NCBI GenBank assembly: GCA_012514635.1
Contig: JAAYZX010000089.1
Span: 1 to 36,610 of the forward strand
Direction of reading: 5' to 3'
DNA length: 36,610 nucleotides
Origin: Actinomycetota bacterium
GTDB lineage: Bacteria; Actinomycetota; Thermoleophilia; RBG-16-64-13
Shown: in pieces, positions 23,621-32,798 of the stretch
Numbering within the stretch: position 1 is the first letter of the stretch
Layout of the letters: each line of letters opens with the position of its first letter
Program-made: the position numbers and the translations under genes
Notes under the pieces: model-generated
Database searches by the model: none
Told to the model about the DNA's origin: nothing
What the model saw: only the letters and a program-made list of their open reading frames with translations

Positions 23621-24823
23621 GTGAGGCTTGATAAACGGCATATATCATTATTGGTGTTCGTTGTCATCGCGGTAGTCACTTTTGCAGCGGGTTGCGGAGG
23701 CACAACTACTACAGCTGCTCCGGGTGAGACTGGTACCACTACGGGTGCCGCCGTTACCGTGAAGATCGCCGCTCAGGGTCCTTTTACGGGTGACCTTTCC
23801 AAGATTGGTTTGGATGCCTTGCAGGCTGTTCAGTTTGCGGTCGAGGACTTCAACAAGTCCGGCGCCATGCCCGGAGTAACATTTGCGGTTGAGGTGGGTG
23901 ACGATATCGCCGATCCGGCCACTGCCGCCACCGTGGCGCAGAAGTTCGTTGAAGATAAGGCCGTGGTGGGCGTAATCGGGCCCATGAACAGCTCCACGGT
24001 ATTGTCGGCGCTTCCGGTTTACGAGGAAGCCGACCTTGCCATGATCACGCAGTCGGCCACCAACGACAAACTGGCCGAGAGCGGCTGGACCGTCTTCCAC
24101 CGCATCTGCCCGGCCGACGCCGTGCAGGGTCCGTCTATTGCCAAGTTCGTGACGGAGGACCTCGGAGTCAAGAAGGCCTTCCTTATCGATGACAAGAGCA
24201 CATACAGTGTCGGCATCACCGATTCGGTCGAGGCCTCTCTTGCCGAACGTGGGGTCGAGATGGAGCGGCAGCAGATTGCTGCCACCGACAAGGACTTCGC
24301 CTCCGTTCTGACCAAGGTGAAGGAATTCGGCCCCGACATCCTCTTCACCACCATCCCGTCCCCTGCTCAGGCCGCTGCCATCGCCAAACAGGCCAAGAGC
24401 ATGGGCATCGACGTGACGATCATGGGTAGCGACGGCTGCAACGACCCAGTCGACTTCATCGAGAACGCCGGTGGAGCCACCGAGGGCGCATATGCCACCA
24501 GCCTCGGTCCCTTGGTCACGGACCTGCCTACAGCTCAGGATTTCCTTGATCGGTACATCGCCAAGTACGGTGTGACCAGTGCGTTTACGGCGCAGAGCTA
24601 CGAAGCCACCATGTTGCTGCTGGATGCCATTAAGTCGGTTGGCGTCCAGGATGGCAAGGTTGACCGTAAGGCTGTGAAGGAAGCCCTGGGTAAGATCCAG
24701 TACAAGGGCATTCTGGACTTCCCCGTCTCCTTCCTGCCCAATGGGAACCTCGCCACCGGCGGTATTTTCATCATTCAGGCCAAGGGCGATAGATTCGTGC
24801 AGGTCAAGGGCGTCACGCTCTAA
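23621..24823 (+). CDS. livK: Branched-chain-amino-acid-type ABC importer, substrate-binding lipoprotein (LivK-like)
   Basis: 400 aa. A short basic N-terminus (MRLDKRH), a hydrophobic stretch and an AAGC lipobox indicate a lipoprotein; a Thr/Ala-rich linker (GGTTTTAAPGETGTTTG) follows. The mature part is a type I periplasmic-binding fold: VKIAAQGPFTGDLSKIGLDA, AVVGVIGPMNSSTVLSALPV, and DKSTYSVGITDSVEA. Members bind branched-chain or aromatic amino acids, urea or aromatic acids. I chose GTG 23621 (GGGGG 8 nt upstream) over TTG 23606, which leaves a clean signal sequence. A strong hairpin separates it from livH. Ligand not predictable. Confidence 0.87.
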   Translation: MRLDKRHISLLVFVVIAVVTFAAGCGGTTTTAAPGETGTTTGAAVTVKIAAQGPFTGDLSKIGLDALQAVQFAVEDFNKSGAMPGVTFAVEVGDDIADPATAATVAQKFVEDKAVVGVIGPMNSSTVLSALPVYEEADLAMITQSATNDKLAESGWTVFHRICPADAVQGPSIAKFVTEDLGVKKAFLIDDKSTYSVGITDSVEASLAERGVEMERQQIAATDKDFASVLTKVKEFGPDILFTTIPSPAQAAAIAKQAKSMGIDVTIMGSDGCNDPVDFIENAGGATEGAYATSLGPLVTDLPTAQDFLDRYIAKYGVTSAFTAQSYEATMLLLDAIKSVGVQDGKVDRKAVKEALGKIQYKGILDFPVSFLPNGNLATGGIFIIQAKGDRFVQVKGVTL

Positions 24824-24849
24824 AGGCCGCACGAAGCCTGCAGTTGTTG

Positions 24850-24882
24850 GGTTCGGGCCGGAGAAGCACTCCGGCCCGAACC
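24850..24882. terminator. Intercistronic hairpin between livK and livH
   Basis: Perfect 14-bp stem GGTTCGGGCCGGAG (24850-24863) with CTCCGGCCCGAACC (24869-24882), 5-nt loop, no T run. Such hairpins commonly let the binding protein be made in excess over the membrane parts. Confidence 0.65.
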
Positions 24883-24970
24883 GGAACAACCACGCTAGGC
24901 CTCGGTCCCGCCCGGGTCGGCGTATTCGGCCATATAGAGCCTACTCTCCAGACCAGAGGAACGTGGATAT

Positions 24971-25879
24971 ATGACACAACAAGTAGTCAATGCGCTGACC
25001 TTGGGCTCGGTTATCGCGCTGTTCGCCCTAGGTTATTCTATGGTCTACGGCATCTTGACCATTCTCAACTTCGCCCACGGCGAGGTCTTCATGATCGGCG
25101 CCTTTATGGGCTATTACGTTCAGAAGCTTTTCATTGTTGACAATCAGTTGACTGCAAATCCCATCCTCATCATCTTTCTTTCGCTTCTGGTAGCTATGGT
25201 GGTTTGCGGTGCCTTGGCTGTCACCATTGAGTTTGTGGCCTATCGACCTTTGCGTCAGGCAGCGCGCCTTGCGCCACTGATCAGCGCTCTGGCCATGTCG
25301 GTTCTGCTGCGGAACATAATGGGTGTTATCACCAAATTCCGGGTGCGTCCCATCTCCACCGATCTGCTCCTACCCCAACGGTGGGCAGTTCACATTGGTG
25401 AGACCACCATCGCCGCCAGCCGTTATGTGATCATAGGCGTGACTTTGATCTCGCTCGTTGCCCTCGAGCTGTTCATGGCGCGCACGAAAGCCGGGAAGGC
25501 CATGCGGGCGTGTGCCCAAGACCGTGAGGCGGCTTCCTTCATGGGTATCTCGGTCAACGGCATCATCTCGCTTACCTTCCTGGTAGGCGCGGTTATGGCC
25601 GGAATCGGCGGGATCATGACGGGCCTCTACTACACGCAGATCGACTTCTCCATGGGATTCAGCCTGGGCATGAAGGCCTTCACGGCGGCCGTGTTGGGAG
25701 GCATCGGGAATCTCAGGGGCGCTGTGCTCGGATCATTCATCCTGGCTACGGCGGAAACGCTGGGTTCCTACTACATCTCATTCACGTACCGTGACGTCAT
25801 AGCCTTTGCCATATTGATTACTATTTTGCTGTTCAAGCCGTCGGGACTGCTGGGCAAACCGATCCCAGTGAAAGTCTGA
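24971..25879 (+). CDS. livH: Branched-chain-type ABC importer, permease LivH
   Basis: 302 aa integral membrane protein of the LivH family. Hydrophobic helices run throughout, with the family motifs GYSMVYGILTILNFAHGEVFM near the N-terminus, KAGKAMRACAQDREAASFMGI in the coupling region facing the ATPase, and AVLGGIGNLRGAVLG. Length is typical. ATG 24971 is preceded by GAGGAAC about 8 nt upstream. Ten bases separate it from the next gene, which encodes the partner permease and both ATPases. Confidence 0.92.
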   Translation: MTQQVVNALTLGSVIALFALGYSMVYGILTILNFAHGEVFMIGAFMGYYVQKLFIVDNQLTANPILIIFLSLLVAMVVCGALAVTIEFVAYRPLRQAARLAPLISALAMSVLLRNIMGVITKFRVRPISTDLLLPQRWAVHIGETTIAASRYVIIGVTLISLVALELFMARTKAGKAMRACAQDREAASFMGISVNGIISLTFLVGAVMAGIGGIMTGLYYTQIDFSMGFSLGMKAFTAAVLGGIGNLRGAVLGSFILATAETLGSYYISFTYRDVIAFAILITILLFKPSGLLGKPIPVKV

Positions 25880-25889
25880 GGGCGGTACC

Positions 25890-28610
25890 ATGGCTCAATC
25901 ATTGCGCGAACGAGCCGGCAGCGCACTCATGAGCGCCACGGCTCCTGTAAGATCCGTGACATCGCGTGTACCGCAACCCGTGTGGGCCATCATCGTCGCC
26001 GTTCTAGTGATCGTCTTCCCAATGCTGGTCCGCAGCAGCTATTGGACGCGGGTGGGAGTTATTGTTGCCGTTTACGTGATAGCGGGGAACGGTCTCAATC
26101 TACTGGCAGGTGTGGCCGGCCTGCTGGACATGGGCTTCATAGCCTTCTACGCGATTGGGGGTTACACTTACGCGCTGCTCAACTCAGCGCAGTTCGGTAT
26201 TCACTTGGGGTTTTGGCCGTCTATTCTGATCGCAATGTTTGTGGCGGCTGTGTTCGGCCTGATCATTGGGGTTCCGAGCCTAAGAGTGCGGGGCGACTAC
26301 CTGGCCATTGTTACCCTGGCTTTCTTCTATATCGTGCAGCAACTTATTTTGAACCTGATGCCTGTCACGAACGGACCCAACGGCATCCCGGGTGTGGCCC
26401 GGCCTTCGGTATTCAGCTTCATTTTCAAAACACCCACCGCCTACTACTATTTATTCTGGGCATTTGCCGCTCTCGTGCTGTTTGCCTCGTTGAGGCTTCT
26501 GTGGTCCCGTAGCGGAAGGGCTTGGGCCGGCATCCGTGACGATGAGATTACGGCCTCGTGTATGGGGGTGAATCTTCCCCGCTATCGTGTCAACGTTTTC
26601 GTTGTGACGGCCTCCATCATGGGATTAGCGGGTGCAGTTCTGGTAGCGTTCCAGGCCGGTGTCTATCCAGAGAACTTCACGTTGGACACGCTCGTGGCCA
26701 TCTATCTGCTCCTCATTCTCGGCGGGCAGGGTAACCCCACCGGCGTCCTGGCCGGAGCCATCATGTACACGTTCCTGGGCGAGTTCCTGCGCATGTTTCC
26801 GAGTATTGTGCAGTACCGCATGGCCATCAGCAGTCTGCTTCTGCTGATCGTGATCATCCTGCTCCCGATGGGCGTGTTGCGAGCGCGGCCCCGAAAGAGC
26901 AGAACCGACGTGGAGGAAGCCATTGCCGGCCAAGGGGATGTGCGGCTCACCGCTCTGAGGGCGGAACCCGTGGCGGTTGGGGCAGGTGCCGGCGGTTTGG
27001 CCGCGGCGCTGCAAGGAGCCCATCTGGCCGCCGCCCCTCAGGTTGTGGGCGGAGGGGTGGAATCCGATGTGGCCTGCACCCCCCGCACGACGGGGCAGGT
27101 TCTGTTGTCGGTGAAAGGCCTGAGCAAGAACTTCGGCGGCATCGTCGCCGTGGATGGCGTTTCGTTCGACGTGCACAAAGGCGAGATACTGGGAGTCATC
27201 GGCCCCAACGGCGCCGGGAAGACGACGCTGTTCAATCTCATCACCGGCATCTACAAGCCGGACAGGGGTACGGTCACCTATAAGGGTGAAGATATCACCG
27301 GGTTGAGTCCGGACCGGGTGGCGAGTAAGGGTCTGGCACGCACCTTCCAGAACATCCGCGTGTATCCGCAACTGTCGGTGCTCGATAACGTAATGGCGGG
27401 CGCGCACCATTGGTTGAAGGCCGGGGTCTATAGGTCGATTCTTCGCTTACCGGGGACCAAGCGCGAGGAGAGCAAAGCTGAAGTCAATGCCATCCGCAAC
27501 CTGGCGTTCTTCGACAAGGGGCTGGCCGAGCGGAAGGACGAGTATGTGACGGTGCTGAACTACGCCGACCGGCGCCGGGTGGAGATCGCCCGTGCCATGA
27601 CGCTGGGCCCCGACCTGCTTCTGCTCGACGAGCCGGCAGCCGGGATGAACCCTGCTGAGGTGGAGGAGCTCAGCGCACAGATCATTCAACTGCGTGATAT
27701 GGGATTTACCATAATCTTGGTGGAGCACCAGATGCCTGTGGTGATGGGATGCTCCGACCATATGGTGGTGGTGAACAAGGGCCAGGTCTTGGCGGAGGGC
27801 ACGCCCAAGCAGATGCAGGAGCACCCCGATGTGATCACCGCCTACCTGGGTGAGAAGTATGACACCGCCGTTACCGTCAAACCGAGCCTGGTCAAGGGAA
27901 CGCCGTTGCTCAGCCTCAAGGGCGTTGAGGCCTCTTACGGCCCTATCAACGTCCTGAAAGGGCTGGATCTGGACGTATACGAGGGCGAGATCGTTTGTTT
28001 GCTCGGCGCCAACGCGGCCGGGAAAAGCACCACCATCAAGACCATTCTGGGCAATGTCCGCGCCGGCGCCGGTACCATCGAGTTCGACGGCAGGCGTATC
28101 GAGCGGTGGCCTACAGGGAGGATCGTGGGGGCGGGAGTGGCCCTGGTTCCAGAAGGACGGCGTATCTTCCCGCTCATGTCGGTGCTGGACAACCTGAAGC
28201 TCGGTGGCTACTCCACCAATGATCAGAACATGATCAAACGCGGTATCGATCGGGCGTTTGAACAGTTTCCCATTTTGTACGAGCGACGTCATCAGCCGGG
28301 AGCCACTCTTTCGGGAGGCGAGCAGCAGATGCTGGCCATCGCACGGGCACTGATGACGGAACCCAAACTTATCTGTCTGGACGAACCCTCTATGGGCCTG
28401 TCGCCAATTCTGGTGCAACAGGTCTTTGACATCGTCGAAGCCATCAACAAGAGCGGCACTACCGTGTTCATGGTGGAACAGAACGCACAGATGGCGCTGC
28501 AGATTGCACACCGGGCATATGTATTGCGGACCGGCTCCATCGTGCTTGCCGACGAAGCGTATAAATTGGCGGAAAGCGACTTAGTCAAGAAGGCCTACCT
28601 GGGAGACTAG
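25890..28610 (+). CDS. LivM-LivG-LivF triple fusion: permease plus two ATPases in one polypeptide
   Basis: 906 aa in one frame. Residues about 1-335 are LivM: GNGLNLLAGVAGLLDMGFIA, VPSLRVRGDYLAIVTLAF and LGGQGNPTGVLAGA. An Ala/Gly/Val-rich linker (about 340-400) leads to LivG: Walker A GPNGAGKTT at 438-446, LARTFQNIRVYPQL, and LLLLDEPAAGMNP; its signature motif is degenerate (LNYADRRRVEIARA). LivF starts near 668: Walker A GANAAGKST at 706-714, VPEGRRIFPLMSV, LSGGEQQMLAIARAL and LICLDEPSMGLSP. Separate genes are the rule for this importer class; LivM-LivG fusions occur, but all three joined is unusual. Neither linker contains a stop, and frame is continuous. Start ATG 25890 has GAGGGCGG upstream. 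With LivH it would give a two-chain transporter core. Confidence 0.9.
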   Translation: MAQSLRERAGSALMSATAPVRSVTSRVPQPVWAIIVAVLVIVFPMLVRSSYWTRVGVIVAVYVIAGNGLNLLAGVAGLLDMGFIAFYAIGGYTYALLNSAQFGIHLGFWPSILIAMFVAAVFGLIIGVPSLRVRGDYLAIVTLAFFYIVQQLILNLMPVTNGPNGIPGVARPSVFSFIFKTPTAYYYLFWAFAALVLFASLRLLWSRSGRAWAGIRDDEITASCMGVNLPRYRVNVFVVTASIMGLAGAVLVAFQAGVYPENFTLDTLVAIYLLLILGGQGNPTGVLAGAIMYTFLGEFLRMFPSIVQYRMAISSLLLLIVIILLPMGVLRARPRKSRTDVEEAIAGQGDVRLTALRAEPVAVGAGAGGLAAALQGAHLAAAPQVVGGGVESDVACTPRTTGQVLLSVKGLSKNFGGIVAVDGVSFDVHKGEILGVIGPNGAGKTTLFNLITGIYKPDRGTVTYKGEDITGLSPDRVASKGLARTFQNIRVYPQLSVLDNVMAGAHHWLKAGVYRSILRLPGTKREESKAEVNAIRNLAFFDKGLAERKDEYVTVLNYADRRRVEIARAMTLGPDLLLLDEPAAGMNPAEVEELSAQIIQLRDMGFTIILVEHQMPVVMGCSDHMVVVNKGQVLAEGTPKQMQEHPDVITAYLGEKYDTAVTVKPSLVKGTPLLSLKGVEASYGPINVLKGLDLDVYEGEIVCLLGANAAGKSTTIKTILGNVRAGAGTIEFDGRRIERWPTGRIVGAGVALVPEGRRIFPLMSVLDNLKLGGYSTNDQNMIKRGIDRAFEQFPILYERRHQPGATLSGGEQQMLAIARALMTEPKLICLDEPSMGLSPILVQQVFDIVEAINKSGTTVFMVEQNAQMALQIAHRAYVLRTGSIVLADEAYKLAESDLVKKAYLGD

Positions 28611-28669
28611 GGCGGTCTACAGCGACACAGCAACGAGGCACGCTATTCGCTGTCTTTGTCGGAAAGGAA

Positions 28670-28706
28670 GGGGCCCGGATGGTCCGTGTGACGGATGCCG
28701 GGCCCC
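28670..28706 (+). terminator. Hairpin terminator after the importer operon
   Basis: GGGGCCCGG (28670-28678) pairs with CCGGGCCCC (28698-28706), and inside it TCCGT pairs with ACGGA around GTG. It lies 60 bp after the stop. No T run follows. The remaining gap to 28829 has a lone TTGACA (28753-28758) without a good -10. Confidence 0.6.
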
Positions 28707-28828
28707 GACGCTTCAGAATGGAGCTGTCGGGGGCTCATATCCGTGCGGCCGCTTGACACGGCGCGACCGACGTCATTTGGCCGGCTTCGACTTTGCTCAC
28801 GCAACCAATGAAGGGAGCACACACGCCA

Positions 28829-30208
28829 ATGGCCGAATACCCACTTGAACCATTCCGCATTAAGGTGGTTGAACCTATCCGCCTCACCACGCGTGAGGAG
28901 CGGCAGCGTGTGCTCGAAGAGGCGGGCTACAACCTGTTCGCAGTGAGGTCGGAGGACATACTTCTGGATTTCTTCACGGATTCCGGCACCACCGCCATGA
29001 GTGACGACCAGTGGTCGGGAATCATGCTGGGCGACGAGTCGTACGCCGGTTGCCGCAACTTCTTTCACCTGAAAGAGGTGCAGGAGACCATCTTCGGCAT
29101 GCCCTATTTCGTGCCCACCCATCAAGGGCGCCCGGCGGAGAACATGCTGATGGATCTCTACGTCAAACCGGGCCTGGTGGTGCCCAACAACATGCACTTC
29201 GACTCCACCGAGGGCAACATCATTGTGCGAGGGGGGAAAGCCCCCAACCTCGCCATCGATGAGGCGTGGCAGCCTACGGTGCAGCACCCCTTCAAGGGGA
29301 ACATGGATATCGTCAAGTTGCGGGACTGCATCGAGCGGGTGGGGGTGGAGAACGTACCTCTCATCCTGATGACGGTGACCAACAACACCGGGGCCGGCCA
29401 GCCCGTGTCCATGCGGAACATTCGCGAGACGAAAGCCGTGGCCGATGATTACGCTATCCCCTTCTGGTTTGATGCCGCGCGTTACGCCGAGAACGCCTAC
29501 TTCATCAAGCTGCGCGAACCCGGATATGCGGACAAGACACCTCTGGAGATAGCCCAGGAGATGTTCTCGTATGCCGATGGTTTTGTAATGAGTTCCAAGA
29601 AGGACGGCCTGGTCAACATCGGCGGGTTGTTCGGTTGTCGTGATGCCGCCCTCTTCGACCAAGTGAAGGTCATGATGATCCTTCGCGAGGGCTTCCTCAC
29701 TTACGGTGGTCTCGCCGGCCGCGATCTGGAGGCCCTGGCGCGGGGCCTCATGGAGGGCGTGCAGGAGAGCTATCTCAAGTACCGGATCGAGCAGACTCGG
29801 TACTTTGGAGAGCGGCTGCTGGAGGGGGGTGTGCCCATAGTGGAGCCGGTGGGAGGCCACGCGGTCTATCTGGACATGCTGAGGTTCCTGCCACATATCC
29901 CGCAAAGCTGCTTTCCAGGCGTGGCTTTCGTCTGTCGCCTGTTCTTGGATTCAGGGGTGAGGGCAGTGGAGTTGGGCTCTCTGGCGTTTGCGCACACCGA
30001 TCCGGATACCGGGGAAGTGAAGTACCCTGGTCTGGAACTGGTACGGCTCTGTCTGCCCCGGCGCGTATACACACGTAGTCACATCGATTACGCGGCCGAC
30101 GCCATCATCCAGATCTACAAAGACCGGGAGCAGTTGCGGGGCCTGAAGCTTGTGTGGGAGCCGCCGATCATGCGTCACTTCACGGCGCGGCTGGAGCCGC
30201 TGCCTTGA
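28829..30208 (+). CDS. Beta-eliminating lyase, tryptophanase/tyrosine phenol-lyase family (tryptophanase-like residues)
   Basis: 459-aa PLP enzyme splitting an aromatic amino acid into ring compound, pyruvate and ammonia. YPLEPFRIKVVEPIRLT, DSGTTAMSDDQWSGIMLGDESYAG and THQGRPAENML are shared by the family; Lys258 in MSSKKDGLVNIGG is the PLP lysine (Lys257 in tyrosine phenol-lyase). Two specificity sites favour tryptophanase: the tyrosine-binding Arg381 of tyrosine phenol-lyase is Leu382 here (GVRAVELG), and the NMHFDSTEG stretch is nearer to tryptophanase. If so, indole is released. Start ATG 28829 has AAGGGAG upstream; in-frame TTG 28793 is less likely. Pyruvate formed would feed the Por complex. 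Confidence 0.85.
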   Translation: MAEYPLEPFRIKVVEPIRLTTREERQRVLEEAGYNLFAVRSEDILLDFFTDSGTTAMSDDQWSGIMLGDESYAGCRNFFHLKEVQETIFGMPYFVPTHQGRPAENMLMDLYVKPGLVVPNNMHFDSTEGNIIVRGGKAPNLAIDEAWQPTVQHPFKGNMDIVKLRDCIERVGVENVPLILMTVTNNTGAGQPVSMRNIRETKAVADDYAIPFWFDAARYAENAYFIKLREPGYADKTPLEIAQEMFSYADGFVMSSKKDGLVNIGGLFGCRDAALFDQVKVMMILREGFLTYGGLAGRDLEALARGLMEGVQESYLKYRIEQTRYFGERLLEGGVPIVEPVGGHAVYLDMLRFLPHIPQSCFPGVAFVCRLFLDSGVRAVELGSLAFAHTDPDTGEVKYPGLELVRLCLPRRVYTRSHIDYAADAIIQIYKDREQLRGLKLVWEPPIMRHFTARLEPLP

Positions 30209-30379
30209 GGGGTGGTGGCGGTGGTCTCGATGTTCCGGGCCTCATCGTCCCCGACGGCAGTTGAATAGGGTGGGGCGAATGGGGGCCTCCTGAGAGCCGC
30301 GGGTTTGCCCTCCAGGGGCCATGGAAAGAGAGCACTGTCCGGTGCCGGCTCACGCCGGCCCAGAAGGGGGTTGGGTGAA

Positions 30380-31426
30380 GTGGAGTATGTGAATCTGGGC
30401 CGCACAGGCCTCAAAGTGTCGCGGCTGGTGCTGGGGTGCGGCAACTTCGGTGGCATCGGTAGCATGCCCGAGTTCTTCGGCAAGGGGGAGACGCAGGAAG
30501 AGGCGTTTGAATTGATGGATGCCGCCTTCTACGTGGGCATCAACCTCTTCGATACCGCCAACGCATATGGCGGGGGCGCGAGCGAAACCATGATCGGCAA
30601 TTGGCTGGCAACCAAAGGCCCCGCCGTCCGTGATCAGCTTGTCATCAGCACCAAGATCTTCAACCCGGTGGGACCCGGGCCCAACGATCGCGGGTTGTCA
30701 CGGCGCCACATCCTCCACGAGGTCGATGAGAGCCTGACTCGTTTGGGAGTGGATTACCTGGATCTGCTGCTCATGCACGAGCCCGATCCCTCCACTCCCC
30801 TGGAAGAGACGTTGTCGACTATGAATACCCTGGTGCACCAGGGTAAGGTGCGTTACATCGGTGCTTCCAATATGCCTGCGTGGCTCACGGCCAAAGCCGT
30901 CTGGTTGGCTGACGTCCACGGGTGGTGTCGGATCGAGTGGGTCCAGAACTCCTACTCGCTTCTTGACCGTAGAGATGAGGTTGAGCTGTTCCCGTTCTTG
31001 GCCGATCAAGGGCTGGGTTTCACGCCGTTCAGCCCGCTGGCCGGAGGCTGGCTCACGGGTAAGTACAGAGAGGGAGCCGTCTACCCGGAAGGCTCGCGAA
31101 TGACGCTGCGCTCCGATCCCTACGAACACTTGGTGCGGCCGCATATCTTCTCCGGACTGGAGCGACTGCGTAGTTTCGCTGAAGCACGTGGCACCGATAT
31201 GGCCACGGTTGCGTTGGCATGGGTGCTCAGCGAGCCGCGGGTCACGGCAGCGATCATGGGGCCGCGTCGTCTGGTGCACTTAGAGCCGGGTCTGGCGGCG
31301 CTTAATATGAAGTTGACGATGGGTGAGCGGGAGGAGATCGCCTCTTACTTTGTGTGTCCCGTCTGCAGTTCTTCGGATGAGGACGAATCGTCACAAGCGG
31401 CGAGTTGCTTGCCTGAAGAAGGCTGA
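30380..31426 (+). CDS. Aldo-keto reductase
   Basis: 348-aa NADP(H)-dependent TIM-barrel oxidoreductase. The catalytic tetrad is visible: Asp58 and Tyr63 in NLFDTANAYGGG, Lys92 in VISTKIF, His133 in LLLMHEPDP. FTPFSPLAGGWLTGKY and IMGPRRLVHLEP supply the cofactor-binding end. The Cys-rich tail (FVCPVCSSSDEDE) is uncommon. I chose GTG 30380 (AGAAGGGGG upstream), which gives the standard MEYVNLGRTGLKVSRLVLG opening; an in-frame upstream ATG at 30305 adds 25 unlikely residues. Substrate unknown; an aldehyde or ketone from the amino-acid pathway is plausible. Confidence 0.88.
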   Translation: MEYVNLGRTGLKVSRLVLGCGNFGGIGSMPEFFGKGETQEEAFELMDAAFYVGINLFDTANAYGGGASETMIGNWLATKGPAVRDQLVISTKIFNPVGPGPNDRGLSRRHILHEVDESLTRLGVDYLDLLLMHEPDPSTPLEETLSTMNTLVHQGKVRYIGASNMPAWLTAKAVWLADVHGWCRIEWVQNSYSLLDRRDEVELFPFLADQGLGFTPFSPLAGGWLTGKYREGAVYPEGSRMTLRSDPYEHLVRPHIFSGLERLRSFAEARGTDMATVALAWVLSEPRVTAAIMGPRRLVHLEPGLAALNMKLTMGEREEIASYFVCPVCSSSDEDESSQAASCLPEEG

Positions 31427-31429
31427 GCC

Positions 31430-31651
31430 ATGAGTGGCGTCTTGGTGTTGACGCACCAGCAGGTGCGATCCGGTTTTGCAGGAAGAATGTCTGCAGGCCG
31501 GAGTCCCTCGAGAACGAGTTCGCTCCAGCCAGAACGAGATCACATTGTTCAAGTCGTGGGGTTGGCGGTAGAGGATCTGATGGCGCCTCGCTACATATTC
31601 ATGAAGGCGGTAAACGAAGGGGTGGGGACCTTGGTCCGTGATTTCGCCTAG
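31430..31651 (+). CDS. Unrecognised 73-residue ORF between two enzymes
   Basis: ATG 31430 follows the aldo-keto reductase stop by 3 bases and has GAAGAAGG 7 nt upstream. The product (MSGVLVLTHQQVRSGFAGRM..., ending GVGTLVRDFA) shows no domain or motif I recognise. It fills most of the 256-bp gap before the dehydratase-like gene. Position and ribosome site favour a real gene; the unremarkable composition and open opposite frame argue for caution. Confidence 0.35.
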   Translation: MSGVLVLTHQQVRSGFAGRMSAGRSPSRTSSLQPERDHIVQVVGLAVEDLMAPRYIFMKAVNEGVGTLVRDFA

Positions 31652-31682
31652 CCCTAAGCCGCGCAAGAGGAGGGGGAACGCG

Positions 31683-32660
31683 ATGTTGCCCACGATGGCT
31701 GACATAGAGGTGGCACGGCAGAGGGTGACGGCGCATGTGTGGCGCACACCCTTGGTTCGACTTGATCCTATGCGGACGGAACTGTTTGCCCAGAATACCG
31801 AGATCTACCTCAAGCTGGAGAACCTGCAATCCATAGGTGCCTTCAAGATCAGAGGTGCCGCCGCCGTGGTGGGAGACCTGGCTCCGGAAGATCTCGCCCG
31901 AGGTCTGGTGACGGCTTCGGCGGGCAACATGGCTCAGGCCGTTGCCCATTTGGCACGGGAAATGGGTGTGCCCTGTACAGTGCTTGTTCCCAATTTTGCA
32001 CCGGAGACCAAAGTGGCGGCCAATGAGCGATTGGGAGCCCATGTTATCCGTGTCACATATGAGCAATGGTGGCAGGCCTTCCACGACAGGGTGTTCCCTG
32101 GTGCCGAGGGGACCTTTGTACACGCTTTCGATGACCCGAGGGTCATGGCAGGAAATGCCACCATCGCCCTGGAGATTCTGGAGGACCTGCCGGATGTTGC
32201 CGCCATCGTTACGCCGTGGGGCGGGGGAGGTCTTACTTGCGGGGTGGCCTCCGCTCTGGCTACAGCGAAACCTTCGTGCCGGGTGGTGGCGGCTGAGGTT
32301 GCGGGAGCCGCGCCCTACGCAGCCGCCGTTGAGGCCGGGAGGCCGGTGGAGATCGAATACAAGCCTTCCTTTGTAGACGGTATCGGTAGTCGATCCGTCT
32401 TCCCCGATATGTTTAAGTGGGCGCGGATGCTCGGTGTGCAGTCGGCGGTGGCGTCGGTGGACGAAGTGGCTGCAGCGTTGCTCCTGACTGCGGAGCGCAA
32501 TCACGTGATTGCTGAAGGGGCGGGAGCTTGTCCTGTGGCCTGTGCGATTGCGGGCCGAGCCGGGGGTGGGAAGGTGGTATGTGTGGTATCGGGTGGGAAC
32601 ATCGATCTGGAGGAGGTGGCTTTGTTGGTGGCAACATATCGAAAGAAACTAGAATCATAA
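31683..32660 (+). CDS. Threonine dehydratase-like PLP enzyme (fold type II)
   Basis: 325 aa. LKLENLQSIGAFKIRGA contains the PLP lysine (Lys55); the usual TGSFKIRGA is altered to SIGAFKIRGA. SAGNMAQAVAHLA is the phosphate-side Asn loop, VTPWGGGGLTCGVASAL the glycine loop, and VVSGGNID the C-terminal signature of serine/threonine dehydratases and racemases. There is no C-terminal ACT domain, as in catabolic types. Threonine dehydratase would give 2-oxobutyrate and ammonia, and 2-oxobutyrate is a Por substrate; serine racemase or a hydroxyaspartate lyase are alternatives. Start ATG 31683 has GAGGAGGGG 6 nt upstream. Confidence 0.83.
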   Translation: MLPTMADIEVARQRVTAHVWRTPLVRLDPMRTELFAQNTEIYLKLENLQSIGAFKIRGAAAVVGDLAPEDLARGLVTASAGNMAQAVAHLAREMGVPCTVLVPNFAPETKVAANERLGAHVIRVTYEQWWQAFHDRVFPGAEGTFVHAFDDPRVMAGNATIALEILEDLPDVAAIVTPWGGGGLTCGVASALATAKPSCRVVAAEVAGAAPYAAAVEAGRPVEIEYKPSFVDGIGSRSVFPDMFKWARMLGVQSAVASVDEVAAALLLTAERNHVIAEGAGACPVACAIAGRAGGGKVVCVVSGGNIDLEEVALLVATYRKKLES

Positions 32661-32798
32661 GGACTACCTGCACCAAGTACCGGAGCCAAGGAGCCTGGGG
32701 GTTATGGAGCGTTGCCCGTGATGCGGAGGCATACTCAACCTGTCTACGATGATGACGAGATCGCTGTGCTACGTGACATCATGCCTGGGCGCGACACA

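Noticed and set aside
27447-28511. Minus-strand open frame of 354 codons within the LivM-G-F gene
   Set aside because: Antisense shadow with unnatural composition (many His, Gln, Arg).
28753-28781. TTGACA at 28753 as a promoter for the tryptophanase-like gene
   Set aside because: No acceptable -10 lies 16-19 bp downstream (TTTGGC is the best).
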